From positions 39,078-103,077 of the forward strand of contig CACZFI010000007.1 of the NCBI GenBank assembly GCA_902780405.1: a DNA stretch of 64,000 bases, in the 5' to 3' direction. This stretch comes from an uncultured Lachnospiraceae bacterium. Its GTDB lineage: Bacteria > Bacillota > Clostridia > Lachnospirales > Lachnospiraceae. Under the pieces are notes generated by a model. It did not search any database and had not been told where the DNA came from. It saw only the letters and a list, made by a program, of their open reading frames with translations. The position numbers and the translations under genes are program-made. Of this stretch, positions 55,278 to 64,000 are shown piece by piece. Position 1 is the first letter of the stretch, and the number at the start of each line of letters is the position of its first letter.

Positions 55278-56630
55278 ATGCGCATGTATGATATCATCAA
55301 AAAGAAACGTGACGGCCGGTTCCTGACAGAGGAAGAGATCCGATTTGTCGTGGACGGTTTTACAAGAGGGGAGATCCCCGATTATCAGATGTCTGCCTGG
55401 TTGATGTGCGTCTTTTATCAGGGCATGACGAAGGAGGAGACGACAGCGCTTACGCTGGCCATGGCGGACAGCGGAGAAAAGCTTGATCTGTCTGCCATTG
55501 AAGGCGTGAAGGTTGATAAACACAGCACCGGCGGCGTCGGTGACAAGACGACATTTATCGTGGCACCGATCCTTGCGGTCCTCGGCATTCCCATAGCGAA
55601 GATGAGCGGGAGAGGCCTCGGCCACACGGGCGGTACCGTGGACAAACTGATGAGCATCCCGGGATTTTCCGTAGAGGTTCCCAAGGAACAGTTTATCCGC
55701 CAGGTCAATGAACTAAAGCTTTCGCTGGTTGCGCAGACCGGAGAACTCGCGCCTGCGGATAAAAAGATCTACGCGCTGCGCGATGTGACTACAACAGTAG
55801 ACAGTTTGCCGCTGATCGCCTCAAGTATTATGAGCAAAAAAATCGCGGCGGGTGCGGATGCCATCGTTCTCGATGTCAAGTGCGGCAGCGGCGCATTTAT
55901 GAAGTCGTATGAGAATGCTGTCGAACTCGGACGTACGATGACGGAGATCGGGGTTTTGGCCGGCAGACGAACCTGTGCCGTGATCACCGATATGAACGAA
56001 CCGCTCGGTCATATGGTCGGAAATTCGCTGGAGCTTTACGAGGCGCTTAAGGTGTTATCACTGAAAGATGTGGAGGCGGCGTGCGCAAAGGACAGAGGTC
56101 TGAAACGACTGGTCGATGTCAGTCTTACGCTGGCGGCCTACATGCTTGCTGTTGGTGAAGAGCCGAATGCAGCACCGTCCGCGGACACGCTGGATGCATG
56201 CAGGAAGCGTGCGGTACGCGTGATTGAAAGCGGCGAGGCCTTGGACCGGTTTGCGGACTTTGTAAAAGCCCAGGGCGGAGATCCTTCCGTGATCTATGAT
56301 CCGGAGAAGCTTCCCGTGGCGAAGGACAAGATTCCGGTCTATCCGTCAAAGGACGGTTATCTTGCCTACTGCAGTGCGGAGGAAGTCGGTATGGCAAGCC
56401 TGATGCTCGGCGGCGGAAGGGCCACGAAGGAAAGCACCATCGATGTCACGGTGGGGCTCGAGCTTCTTTACACACTCGGAGAAGAAGTGAAAAAGGACGA
56501 ACCGTTTGCCTATATTTACGCATCGGAGAATTCGGATGCGGAGGGAGCCAAGGCAAGGCTCATACGAGCTTATGATATCAGCGAGACACCGACCAAAGTC
56601 GGTACGGTGATCCTCGGAAGTATAGTATAA
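55278..56630 (+). CDS. pdp: Pyrimidine-nucleoside phosphorylase
   Basis: A 450-residue enzyme. Start MRMYDIIKKKRDGRFLTEEE. The phosphorylase signature is KHSTGGVGDKTTFIVAPILA, with MSGRGLGHTGGTVDKLMSI. It cleaves uridine/thymidine with phosphate to base and pentose 1-phosphate, the substrate of DeoB just upstream. The length is normal. The symbol could also be deoA; pyrimidine specificity is family-wide. Confidence 0.93.
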   Translation: MRMYDIIKKKRDGRFLTEEEIRFVVDGFTRGEIPDYQMSAWLMCVFYQGMTKEETTALTLAMADSGEKLDLSAIEGVKVDKHSTGGVGDKTTFIVAPILAVLGIPIAKMSGRGLGHTGGTVDKLMSIPGFSVEVPKEQFIRQVNELKLSLVAQTGELAPADKKIYALRDVTTTVDSLPLIASSIMSKKIAAGADAIVLDVKCGSGAFMKSYENAVELGRTMTEIGVLAGRRTCAVITDMNEPLGHMVGNSLELYEALKVLSLKDVEAACAKDRGLKRLVDVSLTLAAYMLAVGEEPNAAPSADTLDACRKRAVRVIESGEALDRFADFVKAQGGDPSVIYDPEKLPVAKDKIPVYPSKDGYLAYCSAEEVGMASLMLGGGRATKESTIDVTVGLELLYTLGEEVKKDEPFAYIYASENSDAEGAKARLIRAYDISETPTKVGTVILGSIV

Positions 56631-56650
56631 AAAGAATCAGGAGGAACAAG

Positions 56651-57142
56651 ATGAGAGTTGCAGTTATTATGGGATCTACCAGTGATCTTTCCAAGGTGGA
56701 ACCCGCAGTTACGGTTTTGAAGGACTACGGTGTTAAGGTGGACGTGAGATGCCTTTCCGCACACCGCGCGCATGCGGGTCTTTCCGCATTTATCGAAGAA
56801 GCAAACGGAAACGGTACGGAGGTCTTTATCACGGCGGCCGGTATGGCAGCGGCGCTTCCCGGCGTTGTGGCAAGCCAGACGGTACTTCCTGTGATCGGCG
56901 TACCCCTTTCGGGATCCGTGCTTGACGGTATGGATGCACTGATGTCGGTGGTTCAGATGCCGCCCGGAATCCCGGTGGCCACCGTTGCGATCAACGGAAG
57001 CAAGAATGCGGCTTACCTGGCACTGCAGATCATGGCCGTATCTCATCCGGAATTAAAGCAGAAACTGCTGGATGACCGCAAGGCGATGGAGGCTTCCGCC
57101 ATGAAGGCCAACGCCGAAGTGACAGAGAAATTTGCCTTGTGA
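56651..57142 (+). CDS. purE: N5-carboxyaminoimidazole ribonucleotide mutase
   Basis: A 163-residue class I PurE: MGSTSDLSKVEPAVTVLKDY, then RCLSAHRAHAG (the SAHR substrate loop), ITAAGMAAALPGVVASQT and LDALMSVVQMPPGIPVATV. It catalyses the N5-CAIR to CAIR step of purine synthesis. It stands without other pur genes here, 20 bases after the phosphorylase. Its stop overlaps the promoter of the next gene. Confidence 0.95.
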   Translation: MRVAVIMGSTSDLSKVEPAVTVLKDYGVKVDVRCLSAHRAHAGLSAFIEEANGNGTEVFITAAGMAAALPGVVASQTVLPVIGVPLSGSVLDGMDALMSVVQMPPGIPVATVAINGSKNAAYLALQIMAVSHPELKQKLLDDRKAMEASAMKANAEVTEKFAL

Positions 57143-57165
57143 TTCAAACCTCTCTATGATAGAAT
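57137..57165 (+). promoter_or_regulatory. Promoter of the PspA gene
   Basis: TTGTGA at 57137-57142 overlaps the purE stop. After 17 bases comes TAGAAT at 57160-57165. Confidence 0.65.
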
Positions 57166-57209
57166 AATACTTGTTGTTGCACCTTATATTGAAGGAGGTT
57201 ACAGGAGAA

Positions 57210-57893
57210 ATGGGAATTATTGCAAGATTTAAGGATATCATGGCAGCGAATATCAACGCGCTCCTCGATAAGGCTGAAGATCCCGAGAAGATGATCGATC
57301 AGACCATGCGCAACCTGACCAAGGATCTCGGTGAGGTACGCAAGGAGACCGCAGCGGTTATGGCGGACGAGCAGCGTTGTAAGAGAGAATTAGATGAGGT
57401 GAATTCCGAGATCGCGAAGATGCAGGGATATGCCGAGAAGGCACTTCTTGCAGGCAACGAAGCAGATGCGATGAAGTTCCTCACCCAGAAGAATACACTT
57501 TCCGCAAAGCAGGCCAGCCTGCAGCAGACCTATGATGTCGCAGCGGCGAACGCCATGAAAATGCGTCAGATGCACGATAAGCTTGTGAACGATATCAACC
57601 AGCTTGAGAGCAGAAGAGACGCCATCAAGGCGAAGATCAAGGTTGCCAAGACACAGCAGAGACTCAATGAGATGACGAACACCCTGAGTGATTCCTCATC
57701 CAGCATTGGAGCTTTCGAGCGTATGGAAGCGAAAGCCAATGCGATGCTTGATCAGGCGAATGCCATGAGCGAGCTCAATATGACAACGCAGGAGAGCACC
57801 GTAGATTCACTGGCAGCGAAGTACGATGCAGCTCCCGATGCAGCAGTGAAAGATGAGCTTGAGGCTATGAAGTCCAAGCTCGGACTTGCATAA
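57210..57893 (+). CDS. pspA: PspA/IM30 family membrane-stress protein
   Basis: ATG 57210 is preferred (AGGAGG just ahead, MGIIARFKDIMAANINALLD); the frame opens at 57171. The 227-residue product is almost one long coiled coil with the PspA start, including DKAEDPEKMIDQTMRNLTKD. Members coat the inner membrane and protect it under stress; they share the ESCRT-III fold. No pspBC partners are seen nearby. The next gene starts 3 bases after its stop. Confidence 0.92.
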   Translation: MGIIARFKDIMAANINALLDKAEDPEKMIDQTMRNLTKDLGEVRKETAAVMADEQRCKRELDEVNSEIAKMQGYAEKALLAGNEADAMKFLTQKNTLSAKQASLQQTYDVAAANAMKMRQMHDKLVNDINQLESRRDAIKAKIKVAKTQQRLNEMTNTLSDSSSSIGAFERMEAKANAMLDQANAMSELNMTTQESTVDSLAAKYDAAPDAAVKDELEAMKSKLGLA

Positions 57894-57896
57894 GAT

Positions 57897-60197
57897 TTGC
57901 AGTATCTACTGAACGACAGACAGCAGGAGGCCTGTTTCGCAACGGACGGGCCTCTGCTTATATTGGCAGGCGCCGGAAGCGGTAAGACGCGTGTGATCAC
58001 ACACAGGATCGCATATCTGATCGAGGAGTGCGGGGTGAATCCCTACAATATCCTCGCCATCACCTTCACCAACAAAGCTGCCAGAGAGATGCGGGAGAGG
58101 GTGGACAACTTGATCGGTTTCGGTGCGGAGAGCGTCTGGGTTTCGACCTTCCATTCCATGTGCGTCAGGATTCTGCGCAAGCACGTCGAAAAGCTGGGAC
58201 GAGCGTCCGCGTTTACCATCTATGACACGGACGACAGCAAGGGTATCATTCGGGATGTATTAAAGTATCTCGGTATGGATCCGAAGCTTTATCCCGAACG
58301 GCTGGTACTTTCCGTGATCTCAAAGGCGAAGGAGCAGTACATGTCTCCGGACGATTACGAGAAGGAACATGCGACGAGCTATCGCGATCAGCAGCTGGCC
58401 TCGGCCTACAGGGAGTATCAGAAGAGGCTTGCGGCCAACAATGCATTTGATTTCGATGATCTGATCTATCAGACGATTTTTTTGTTTGAGACGAACCCTG
58501 ATGTACTTCTTGAGTATCAGGAGCGCTTCCGCTATATTATGGTGGATGAGTATCAGGATACGAACTTCACGCAGTTTAAGCTCGTGGAGATGCTTGCAAG
58601 AAAGTACCGGAATATTTGCGTGGTGGGAGATGACGACCAGAGTATCTACAAATTCCGCGGCGCGGATATCACGAACATCCTTAGCTTCGAGAATCAGTAC
58701 GAGGGCTGTAAGGTTGTAAAACTTGAGCAGAATTACCGGTCGACATCCAACATTCTAAATGCGGCGAATCATGTGATCTCACACAACCAGGGACGAAAGG
58801 ATAAGACCCTTTGGACCGAGCAGGAGGAGGGTGAAAAGATCACCTACACCCGCTACGGCAACGAGTATGACGAGGCAACGGGTGTTGCATCCGAGATCTC
58901 GAAACTGATCGGTGAGGGACAGGCTGCGGATGAGATTGCGGTTTTGTACAGAACGAATGCGCAGTCGAGACTTTTGGAGGAGAAGATGCTCCTCGCGAAT
59001 ATCCCGTACAGAATCTATGGCGGACAGAATTTCTACGCCAGAAAGGAAATCAAGGACATCGTCTGCTACCTGAAACTTCTTGTGAACCCTTCGGACAACG
59101 AGAGTTTAAAGCGTATCATCAATGTTCCGAAGCGCGGCATCGGAGCGACGACCGTCGGCAAGGTGGAGGATTTTTCCCTTGAGAACGGCATGTCCATGTA
59201 TGATGCTTTGCTTGATATGGATATCGTGCCGGGCATCGACAGAGCGAAGTCCAAGCTTTCCGAGTTTATGGACCTGATGGAAGGTATCAGAACCATGATC
59301 TCTGACGGTGCATTTGCAAGCGAAGCCTTTGACAAGCTGATCGAAACGACCGGATATGTGGAACTTCTTCAGGCGGAAGGCACCGAAGAGGCGAAGGGCA
59401 GGATCGAGAACATTGACGAATTGAGGAACAAGATCGTGACCTACGAGCAGTCGGCGGAACAGCCGAACCTGACCGAGCTTCTCGAAGAGATCGCATTGGT
59501 TGCGGATACGGACGAGGAGGATGCCGAGGGCGCACCCGGTCGAGTGACTTTGATGACACTCCACAGCGCCAAGGGACTCGAATTCCCGAACGTATTCATC
59601 ACCGGTATGGAGGAGCGGCTTTTCCCGAGCGGTATGTCGATGGACTCCGACGATCCGGATGCAATCGAGGAGGAGCGCAGACTCTGCTATGTCGGTATCA
59701 CACGTGCCATGAAAAAACTGTACCTGACGGGGGCAAGTCAGCGTATGATTCACGGCATTACCAATTTTTGTGAGGAATCCGAGTTTTTGGATGAGATTCC
59801 GAAAGACTATATTGTACGTAAGAGTGCGCCGGGCGCACGAATGGGGAGAACTATGGGCAAGGAAACAGAAGGAAAACCTTACAGCAATGAAAAACACGGA
59901 TTTGCGGACTATGGATACGGCAGACCGAAGATGAAGGATACGGATTACAGCAAGACGAATCCTTACACGAAGAATTCGGCGAATCCGTCTGCGAACCCCG
60001 GCTTTGGAAAGGCATTTCCGATGGGCGGCGACACAACCGCTTATGCGGTCGGAGATACGGTAAAACACCTGAAGTTCGGAAAGGGCGTGATCAAGGCGGT
60101 TACACCCGCAGGATCCGATCAGGAACTCACCGTGGAGTTTGAGCGCGTGGGCGAAAAGAAGCTATTTGCATCCCTTGTGAAGATGAAAAAACTCTAA
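57897..60197 (+). CDS. pcrA: UvrD/PcrA-type ATP-dependent DNA helicase
   Basis: A 766-residue SF1A helicase. Walker A is LAGAGSGKTRVITHRIAYL; motif Ia ITFTNKAAREMRERV, Walker B VDEYQDTN, motif III GDDDQSIYKFRGAD, motif IV EQNYRSTSNIL, motif V TLMTLHSAKGLEFPNVFI. A Gly/Asn-rich linker near residue 680 precedes a Tudor-like C-terminal end (KHLKFGKGVIKAV). It should work in repair and replication. The start is a TTG at 57897 with a poor ribosome binding site, probably coupled to pspA; no ATG fits better. Confidence 0.9.
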   Translation: MQYLLNDRQQEACFATDGPLLILAGAGSGKTRVITHRIAYLIEECGVNPYNILAITFTNKAAREMRERVDNLIGFGAESVWVSTFHSMCVRILRKHVEKLGRASAFTIYDTDDSKGIIRDVLKYLGMDPKLYPERLVLSVISKAKEQYMSPDDYEKEHATSYRDQQLASAYREYQKRLAANNAFDFDDLIYQTIFLFETNPDVLLEYQERFRYIMVDEYQDTNFTQFKLVEMLARKYRNICVVGDDDQSIYKFRGADITNILSFENQYEGCKVVKLEQNYRSTSNILNAANHVISHNQGRKDKTLWTEQEEGEKITYTRYGNEYDEATGVASEISKLIGEGQAADEIAVLYRTNAQSRLLEEKMLLANIPYRIYGGQNFYARKEIKDIVCYLKLLVNPSDNESLKRIINVPKRGIGATTVGKVEDFSLENGMSMYDALLDMDIVPGIDRAKSKLSEFMDLMEGIRTMISDGAFASEAFDKLIETTGYVELLQAEGTEEAKGRIENIDELRNKIVTYEQSAEQPNLTELLEEIALVADTDEEDAEGAPGRVTLMTLHSAKGLEFPNVFITGMEERLFPSGMSMDSDDPDAIEEERRLCYVGITRAMKKLYLTGASQRMIHGITNFCEESEFLDEIPKDYIVRKSAPGARMGRTMGKETEGKPYSNEKHGFADYGYGRPKMKDTDYSKTNPYTKNSANPSANPGFGKAFPMGGDTTAYAVGDTVKHLKFGKGVIKAVTPAGSDQELTVEFERVGEKKLFASLVKMKKL

Positions 60198-60205
60198 GGG
60201 AAGGG

Positions 60206-60234
60206 TGGAAATCCACATCCATATGTGATAGAAT
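60206..60234 (+). promoter_or_regulatory. Promoter of the small acidic membrane protein
   Basis: TGGAAA at 60206-60211, 17 bases, then TAGAAT at 60229-60234 with an extended TG. Confidence 0.5.
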
Positions 60235-60277
60235 ACCCATAGGCTGTTGCCGATAATTTATGAAAGGTGGAACGAAT

Positions 60278-60529
60278 ATGAAAAAGTGTGATGAAGTAAG
60301 AGTAGTGAAAGAAAATGAGTGTGTGACCGAAGCTAAGAACGCATTTCTTTCCGTGGCTTTGATCGTTGGTATTTTAACCATCATCGTTGGTATCTGTGTA
60401 GCTGTTTACAAGTACCTCACACCGGATTATCTTGATGATTTCGATGATTACGATGATGATTTTGATGATAGCTTCTTTGATGACGATGATATTGTAGAGG
60501 ATACAAAGGAAGACAAGAAAGAAGATTAG
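60278..60529 (+). CDS. Small membrane protein with acidic tail
   Basis: The start ATG 60278 follows AAAGGTGG by 7 bases; another ATG at 60260 lies upstream but lacks such a site. The 83-residue product has one hydrophobic segment (AFLSVALIVGILTIIVGICV). A tail almost wholly of Asp/Glu and Phe/Tyr follows (DDFDDYDDDFDDSFF). The tail would be strongly negative on one side of the membrane. No known family is recognised. A terminator follows. Confidence 0.75.
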   Translation: MKKCDEVRVVKENECVTEAKNAFLSVALIVGILTIIVGICVAVYKYLTPDYLDDFDDYDDDFDDSFFDDDDIVEDTKEDKKED

Positions 60530-60543
60530 TCTGTCATTACAAG

Positions 60544-60572
60544 GCGCCGGCCATTGGGGTCGGCGCTTTTTT
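60544..60572 (+). terminator. Intrinsic terminator after the acidic membrane protein gene
   Basis: GCGCCGGCC pairs with GGTCGGCGC, followed by six T residues. Confidence 0.9.
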
Positions 60573-60591
60573 ACTAATTAAAGGGGACACT

Positions 60592-61686
60592 ATGGGGACG
60601 TATGAGACACGACTTGCGCGGGCAAGGGACATTTTGAATGAAAAAAGCATCGATGTGCTTCTTTTGACGGACGGATACAATATCCACTATGTCACGGGAT
60701 ATGCGGGACATGAAGGCATGGCTTTGATTTTTAACGATCAGGCTGTGGTGCTTACGGATTCACGTTATACGGAGGCTGCTGCGAAAGAAGCCCCCTGTTT
60801 TACGGTGGTCGATATCAAAAGCGAAGGATACGGAAAGACGATACGAAGGATTCTTGCCGAAGCGGGTGTACGCGAGGATGCATCGATCGGTTTTGAGGAC
60901 CGGCAGATCTCCTACCGTCAGATGAAGCGCCTTTCCGAGGATCTTTCCGAACGCACGGTATGGGTTGAGATCGGGGATGCCGCAGAGTATCTTCGATATC
61001 TGAAAGATCCGGAAGAAATCGAATGCCTGGCGCGGGCGGAAGCGATCGGAGATGAAGCATTTGCACATATCCTGACGGTGTTAAAACCCGGCATGACCGA
61101 GCGTGAGGTGGCGCTTGCTTTAGAGGTTTCTATGCGGGAACGCGGCGCAAGCGGGCTCTCCTTTGACACGATAGCGGCTTCTGGAGAGAATTCCTCTATG
61201 CCGCATGCGGTTCCGACGGATCGTGTGCTTTCGGAGGGAGATTTTCTCACGATGGATTTCGGATGTATCTACCGTGGGTACTGCTCGGATATGACAAGAA
61301 CCGTGCTGATCGGAAAAGAAAGAGAAGCCGAGCAGATCCGTGTGTATGAAACCGTACTTCGCGCGCAGAAGGCGGCCCTTACGGCCATTCGTCCCGGAGC
61401 CATGACACATGAAGTGGACAAGATCGCAAGAGATATCATTGCGGATGCGGGATACGGAGACTGTTTCGGCCACGGGCTCGGTCACAGTGTGGGACTTTTT
61501 ATCCACGAGGAGCCGCGTCTTTCACCGAAGTGTGAAAAGGAACTTGAACCCGGAATTGTGATCACCTGTGAACCGGGTATCTACCTGCCCGGACGCTTCG
61601 GCGTCAGGATCGAGGATATGGTGGTTGTCACGGAAGACGGATACCGTAACCTTGCGGGATCACCAAAGGAACTGATACGAGTATAA
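60592..61686 (+). CDS. Xaa-Pro aminopeptidase-like M24 peptidase
   Basis: A 364-residue pita-bread metallopeptidase. The N-terminal creatinase-like domain (1-125) is followed by the catalytic domain. Metal ligands lie in DFGCIYRGYCSDMTRT, HGLGHSVGLFIHEEP, TCEPGIY and RIEDMVVV (two Asp, His, two Glu). It likely releases N-terminal residues next to proline. AAAGGGG precedes the ATG. It ends before the broken locus that closes the window. Confidence 0.9.
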   Translation: MGTYETRLARARDILNEKSIDVLLLTDGYNIHYVTGYAGHEGMALIFNDQAVVLTDSRYTEAAAKEAPCFTVVDIKSEGYGKTIRRILAEAGVREDASIGFEDRQISYRQMKRLSEDLSERTVWVEIGDAAEYLRYLKDPEEIECLARAEAIGDEAFAHILTVLKPGMTEREVALALEVSMRERGASGLSFDTIAASGENSSMPHAVPTDRVLSEGDFLTMDFGCIYRGYCSDMTRTVLIGKEREAEQIRVYETVLRAQKAALTAIRPGAMTHEVDKIARDIIADAGYGDCFGHGLGHSVGLFIHEEPRLSPKCEKELEPGIVITCEPGIYLPGRFGVRIEDMVVVTEDGYRNLAGSPKELIRV

Positions 61687-61709
61687 GGATTTATAGGAGT
61701 AACAGCTTT

Positions 61710-62150
61710 ATGGGACAGGAACAAAAGACAAAGAAGAACAAAAAGAGTCTCAGGGACATTTTCTTATTCGATGTCACGAAGGAAAGCATCTTCGTGATCG
61801 CGCTCGCTTTTGCAATCAACTTGCTGGGCTCCTATGTGACATATCGCCTTCGGCTTCTTTTGTGGCTGGATGTTGTGGGGACGATGCTCGCATCGATCCT
61901 TTACGGTCCGATCGCGGGTTCTGCGGTTGCCTTTCTTACATCCTTCTTCCTGATGATTTTCAGAGATGAGATTATCTTTTATTTCGCGGTCAGTATCACC
62001 ATGGCATTTCTTACGGGATGCTTCTGCCGCAAGCGGGAGCCCAAAGATTATTTCAGATATGCAAGGCAGACTCTGGATCGGAACCAACGACAGCGGTGTG
62101 TTCTGTATGGACAGAATGACGGGAGAGGTGCATGCCTACAACACGGATAA
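61710..62150 (+). pseudogene. ECF S-component-like membrane domain, cut by a frame break
   Basis: The ORF encodes about 116 plausible residues: a charged start, then four hydrophobic helices (IFVIALAFAINLLGSYVTY, LDVVGTMLASILYGPIAG and two more) typical of an ECF transporter S-component-like fold. From near residue 110 the reading turns to an unconvincing, Arg/Gln-rich tail. At that point the +1 frame becomes a clean beta-propeller sequence. The join is around 62045-62062. It may be a chimera formed by deletion, a frameshift, or a sequencing/assembly error; the call as broken is therefore moderate. Confidence 0.6.
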
Positions 62151-63909
62151 CGGTCTCGGTGCGGATTCCGTGCGGTCCATCGGTGAAGACAAGAACGGAA
62201 ACATTTTCATCGGAACGGTGCTTGCAACCTCGAAGATCACGCCGGACGGGGAGATCACGACCTACACGGATATCGATGATCTGTATTTTGTCCGTTCGTT
62301 TGCGCCGACAGAGGACGGAAGCATGGCAGGCGTGACCAACAACGGAAAACTGTTTCTGTTCAGGGATGATACCATCCTTGATATTAAAGAGTATCAGAAA
62401 ACCGAGGGTATTGACTACAGAGCGGTGGCTGTGGGGGCAAAACGTATTCTGGTGGGCACCAGTGAGGATGTGGTCGAGTGTTTTCACATCGTGGACGATC
62501 GATTCGTCTACGACAGGATGTACCGTCTTCCGGATACATCGTTTGCCAACAGCATCATTTACAGCAATATGCTGGAAGGTTTCTTCTACTGCTGTGAGAA
62601 CGGCATGGGTTTCATGGATGAGCATACGGGTGACAGATTCAACATGAGACACAAGGATTTCGAGGGCGCGGTAAGCTCGGCCTGTGTGGATAATCAGGGC
62701 AATATCTGGTTTGCCTCGACCAAACACGGTCTGATGAAGTATTCCCGTACGCCGTTTAAGAATATGTTTTCGAGAGCGGGGCTCCCGAAGGATGTTGTGA
62801 ATGCCGTCCTTGAAAAGGACGGAGAACTCTATATCGGATCGGACAGCGGACTTCATGTGATCAGCCTGGAGACGGAGGAGGAGATCGAAAAGCCCTTTCT
62901 GGAGGAACTCTCCGGTGTCAGGATCCGAAATATCATGGAAGACAGCCGCGGACAGATCTGGATCAGCACCTACGGCAAGAATGGCATCTACTACATAGAC
63001 GACAAGCAGGAACTTCAGTATTCGCGCAAGGAGGACCAGGAACTGTGGGGCGGCAGATGCAGAACCACCCTCGAGCTTTCTGACGGACGCATCCTGGTGG
63101 CCACGAATGTAGGCTTGTTCTTCCTTCGGGATGGGGTGGTAGAAAATAAGATCGATGAAGAAAATGGACTTTCCAATGAGTATATCCTGTCGCTTGTCGA
63201 GTGTGACGACGGACTGATCCTCGCGGCGTCCGACGGCGACGGTATCTATATCATCAAAGATGACAAGGTGGTGGGGCACATCGGCAAGGAGGAAGGACTC
63301 AACACACTGGTGGTCCTTCGTATCGTTCCCTGTACCGGCGGCTACATCTATGTCACCAGCAACGCACTTTACTATGACGACGGTGGCGTTGTGAGGGAAC
63401 TGAAGAACTTCCCGAGTTCCAACAACTACGACGTGGTGATCACCGAGGATCGAAACTGTCTGATCACATCAGGTACGGGACTTTATATCGTGCCCGAGGC
63501 CAAACTGCTGGAAGACGGAGAGTATACATGCACCCTGCTCAATGAACGGTGGGGGCTTACGACGACATTTACCGCGAATTCATGGAACAACTTCGACGGG
63601 AAATACCTGTATCTGTGCTGTACGGACGGTGTGAGAAGGCTTTCGGTAGACGATTACGGCAGTGAGATCAACAGCTACAATCTGATGCTTGACTCCGTGG
63701 AGTGCGGGGACGAAACAATCTACAGTTTCCGCAGGACGGTGGAAATCCCGGCAAGTATGGGACGTATCAGCTTTCATATCGCAGTCAGCAACTATACACT
63801 GACCAATCCGCTGGTGCGTTACTATCTTGAGGGTATTCCGGACAAAGGTGTTGTCTGCTATCAAAATGATATTCAGCCTCTGGTTTTCACCAACCTTCCC
63901 GGAGACTAA
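62047..63909 (+). pseudogene. Two-component-regulator-type beta-propeller fragment
   Basis: About 620 residues with repeats of the reg_prop type (ISDMQGRLWIGTNDSGVF, DKNGNIFIGT, DSRGQIWISTYGKNGI, LVECDDGLILAASDGDG). A YYY-like end follows (RISFHIAVSNYTLTNPLVRY). The frame lacks its own start with a ribosome binding site, since the upstream reading belongs to another frame of a membrane domain. It stops at VFTNLPGD, where normal relatives run on through a YYY domain to a membrane helix and signalling domain. Both ends therefore look truncated. It would be a sensor fragment, not a complete regulator. Confidence 0.65.
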
Positions 63910-63974
63910 CTATTAGAAGTCAAGAAGAAATATATGATTTTTAATCAAAACGCAGAAATGCGATTTGCATAGTG

Positions 63975-63994
63975 GTCGGGACTTTATTCCCGAC
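63975..63994. other. Hairpin at the end of the window
   Basis: GTCGGGA (63975-63981) pairs exactly with TCCCGAC (63988-63994) around a 6-base loop. No T-run follows within the window. Confidence 0.5.
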
Positions 63995-64000
63995 AATCAG

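Overview
The window looks like a chromosomal segment of a mid-GC Bacillota, most likely a Lachnospiraceae-type Clostridia. The signs are strong AGGAGG-type ribosome binding sites, AddAB rather than RecBCD, a type B dihydroorotate dehydrogenase (PyrK/PyrD), an infC-rpmI-rplT operon with a ribosomal-protein leader, clostridial hydrophobic-W (ChW) repeats, and several small Lachnospiraceae-style proteins of unknown function. Assignments rest on reading motifs in the translated sequence; no database search was run.

Layout. 1-7.8 kb: the end of isocitrate dehydrogenase, a chaperone operon (J-domain/TPR protein, HscC-like Hsp70, Hsp20) and an ABCG-like exporter pair. 7.8-9.1 kb: infC-rpmI-rplT behind an attenuator-like leader; infC appears to use an ATT start. 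9.2-11.8 kb: a secreted transglutaminase-like protein with six ChW repeats. 11.85-15.8 kb: an AT-rich accessory islet holding an unlisted small type I toxin-antitoxin cassette, a membrane protein, a DUF6442-like/Xre pair and a NERD-nuclease plus CbxX-type AAA+ fusion. 15.9-22.4 kb: housekeeping and accessory enzymes (PAP2, metallophosphoesterase, AlkD-like, HAD, tandem GNAT, patatin, Ca-binding-loop protein). 22.5 kb: tRNA-Leu with anticodon AAG. 22.7-30 kb: O-antigen ligase-like protein, TyrRS, an unknown charged membrane protein, topoisomerase III and a hexapeptide-repeat protein. 30-32 kb: a structured intergenic element, a phosphoribosyltransferase and an acyltransferase-3 protein on the minus strand. 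32-42.3 kb: addB-addA-queF-folC, a 56-residue ORF and a zinc-ribbon TPR protein, likely one operon. 42.5-44.8 kb: a TetR regulator, a flavodoxin-like protein and a zinc-dependent phospholipase C-like protein. 44.9-45.4 kb: a strictly regular 53-bp repeat array. 45.5-57.9 kb: a class A PBP, pyrF-pyrK-pyrD, an M29-type aminopeptidase, deoB, pyrimidine-nucleoside phosphorylase, purE and PspA. 57.9-64 kb: a UvrD/PcrA helicase, a small acidic membrane protein, an M24 peptidase and a broken membrane/beta-propeller gene.

The most unusual signals are (i) the 53-bp array, whose 8-bp arms alternate at 32 and 21 bp and so fall on one face of the helix, between a terminator and the PBP promoter; (ii) the type I toxin-antitoxin cassette, whose convergent transcripts carry near-identical promoters and 5' leaders; (iii) the NERD-AAA+ fusion beside a candidate Xre operator; and (iv) a nested ~100-nt hairpin between two convergent genes at 30.1 kb.
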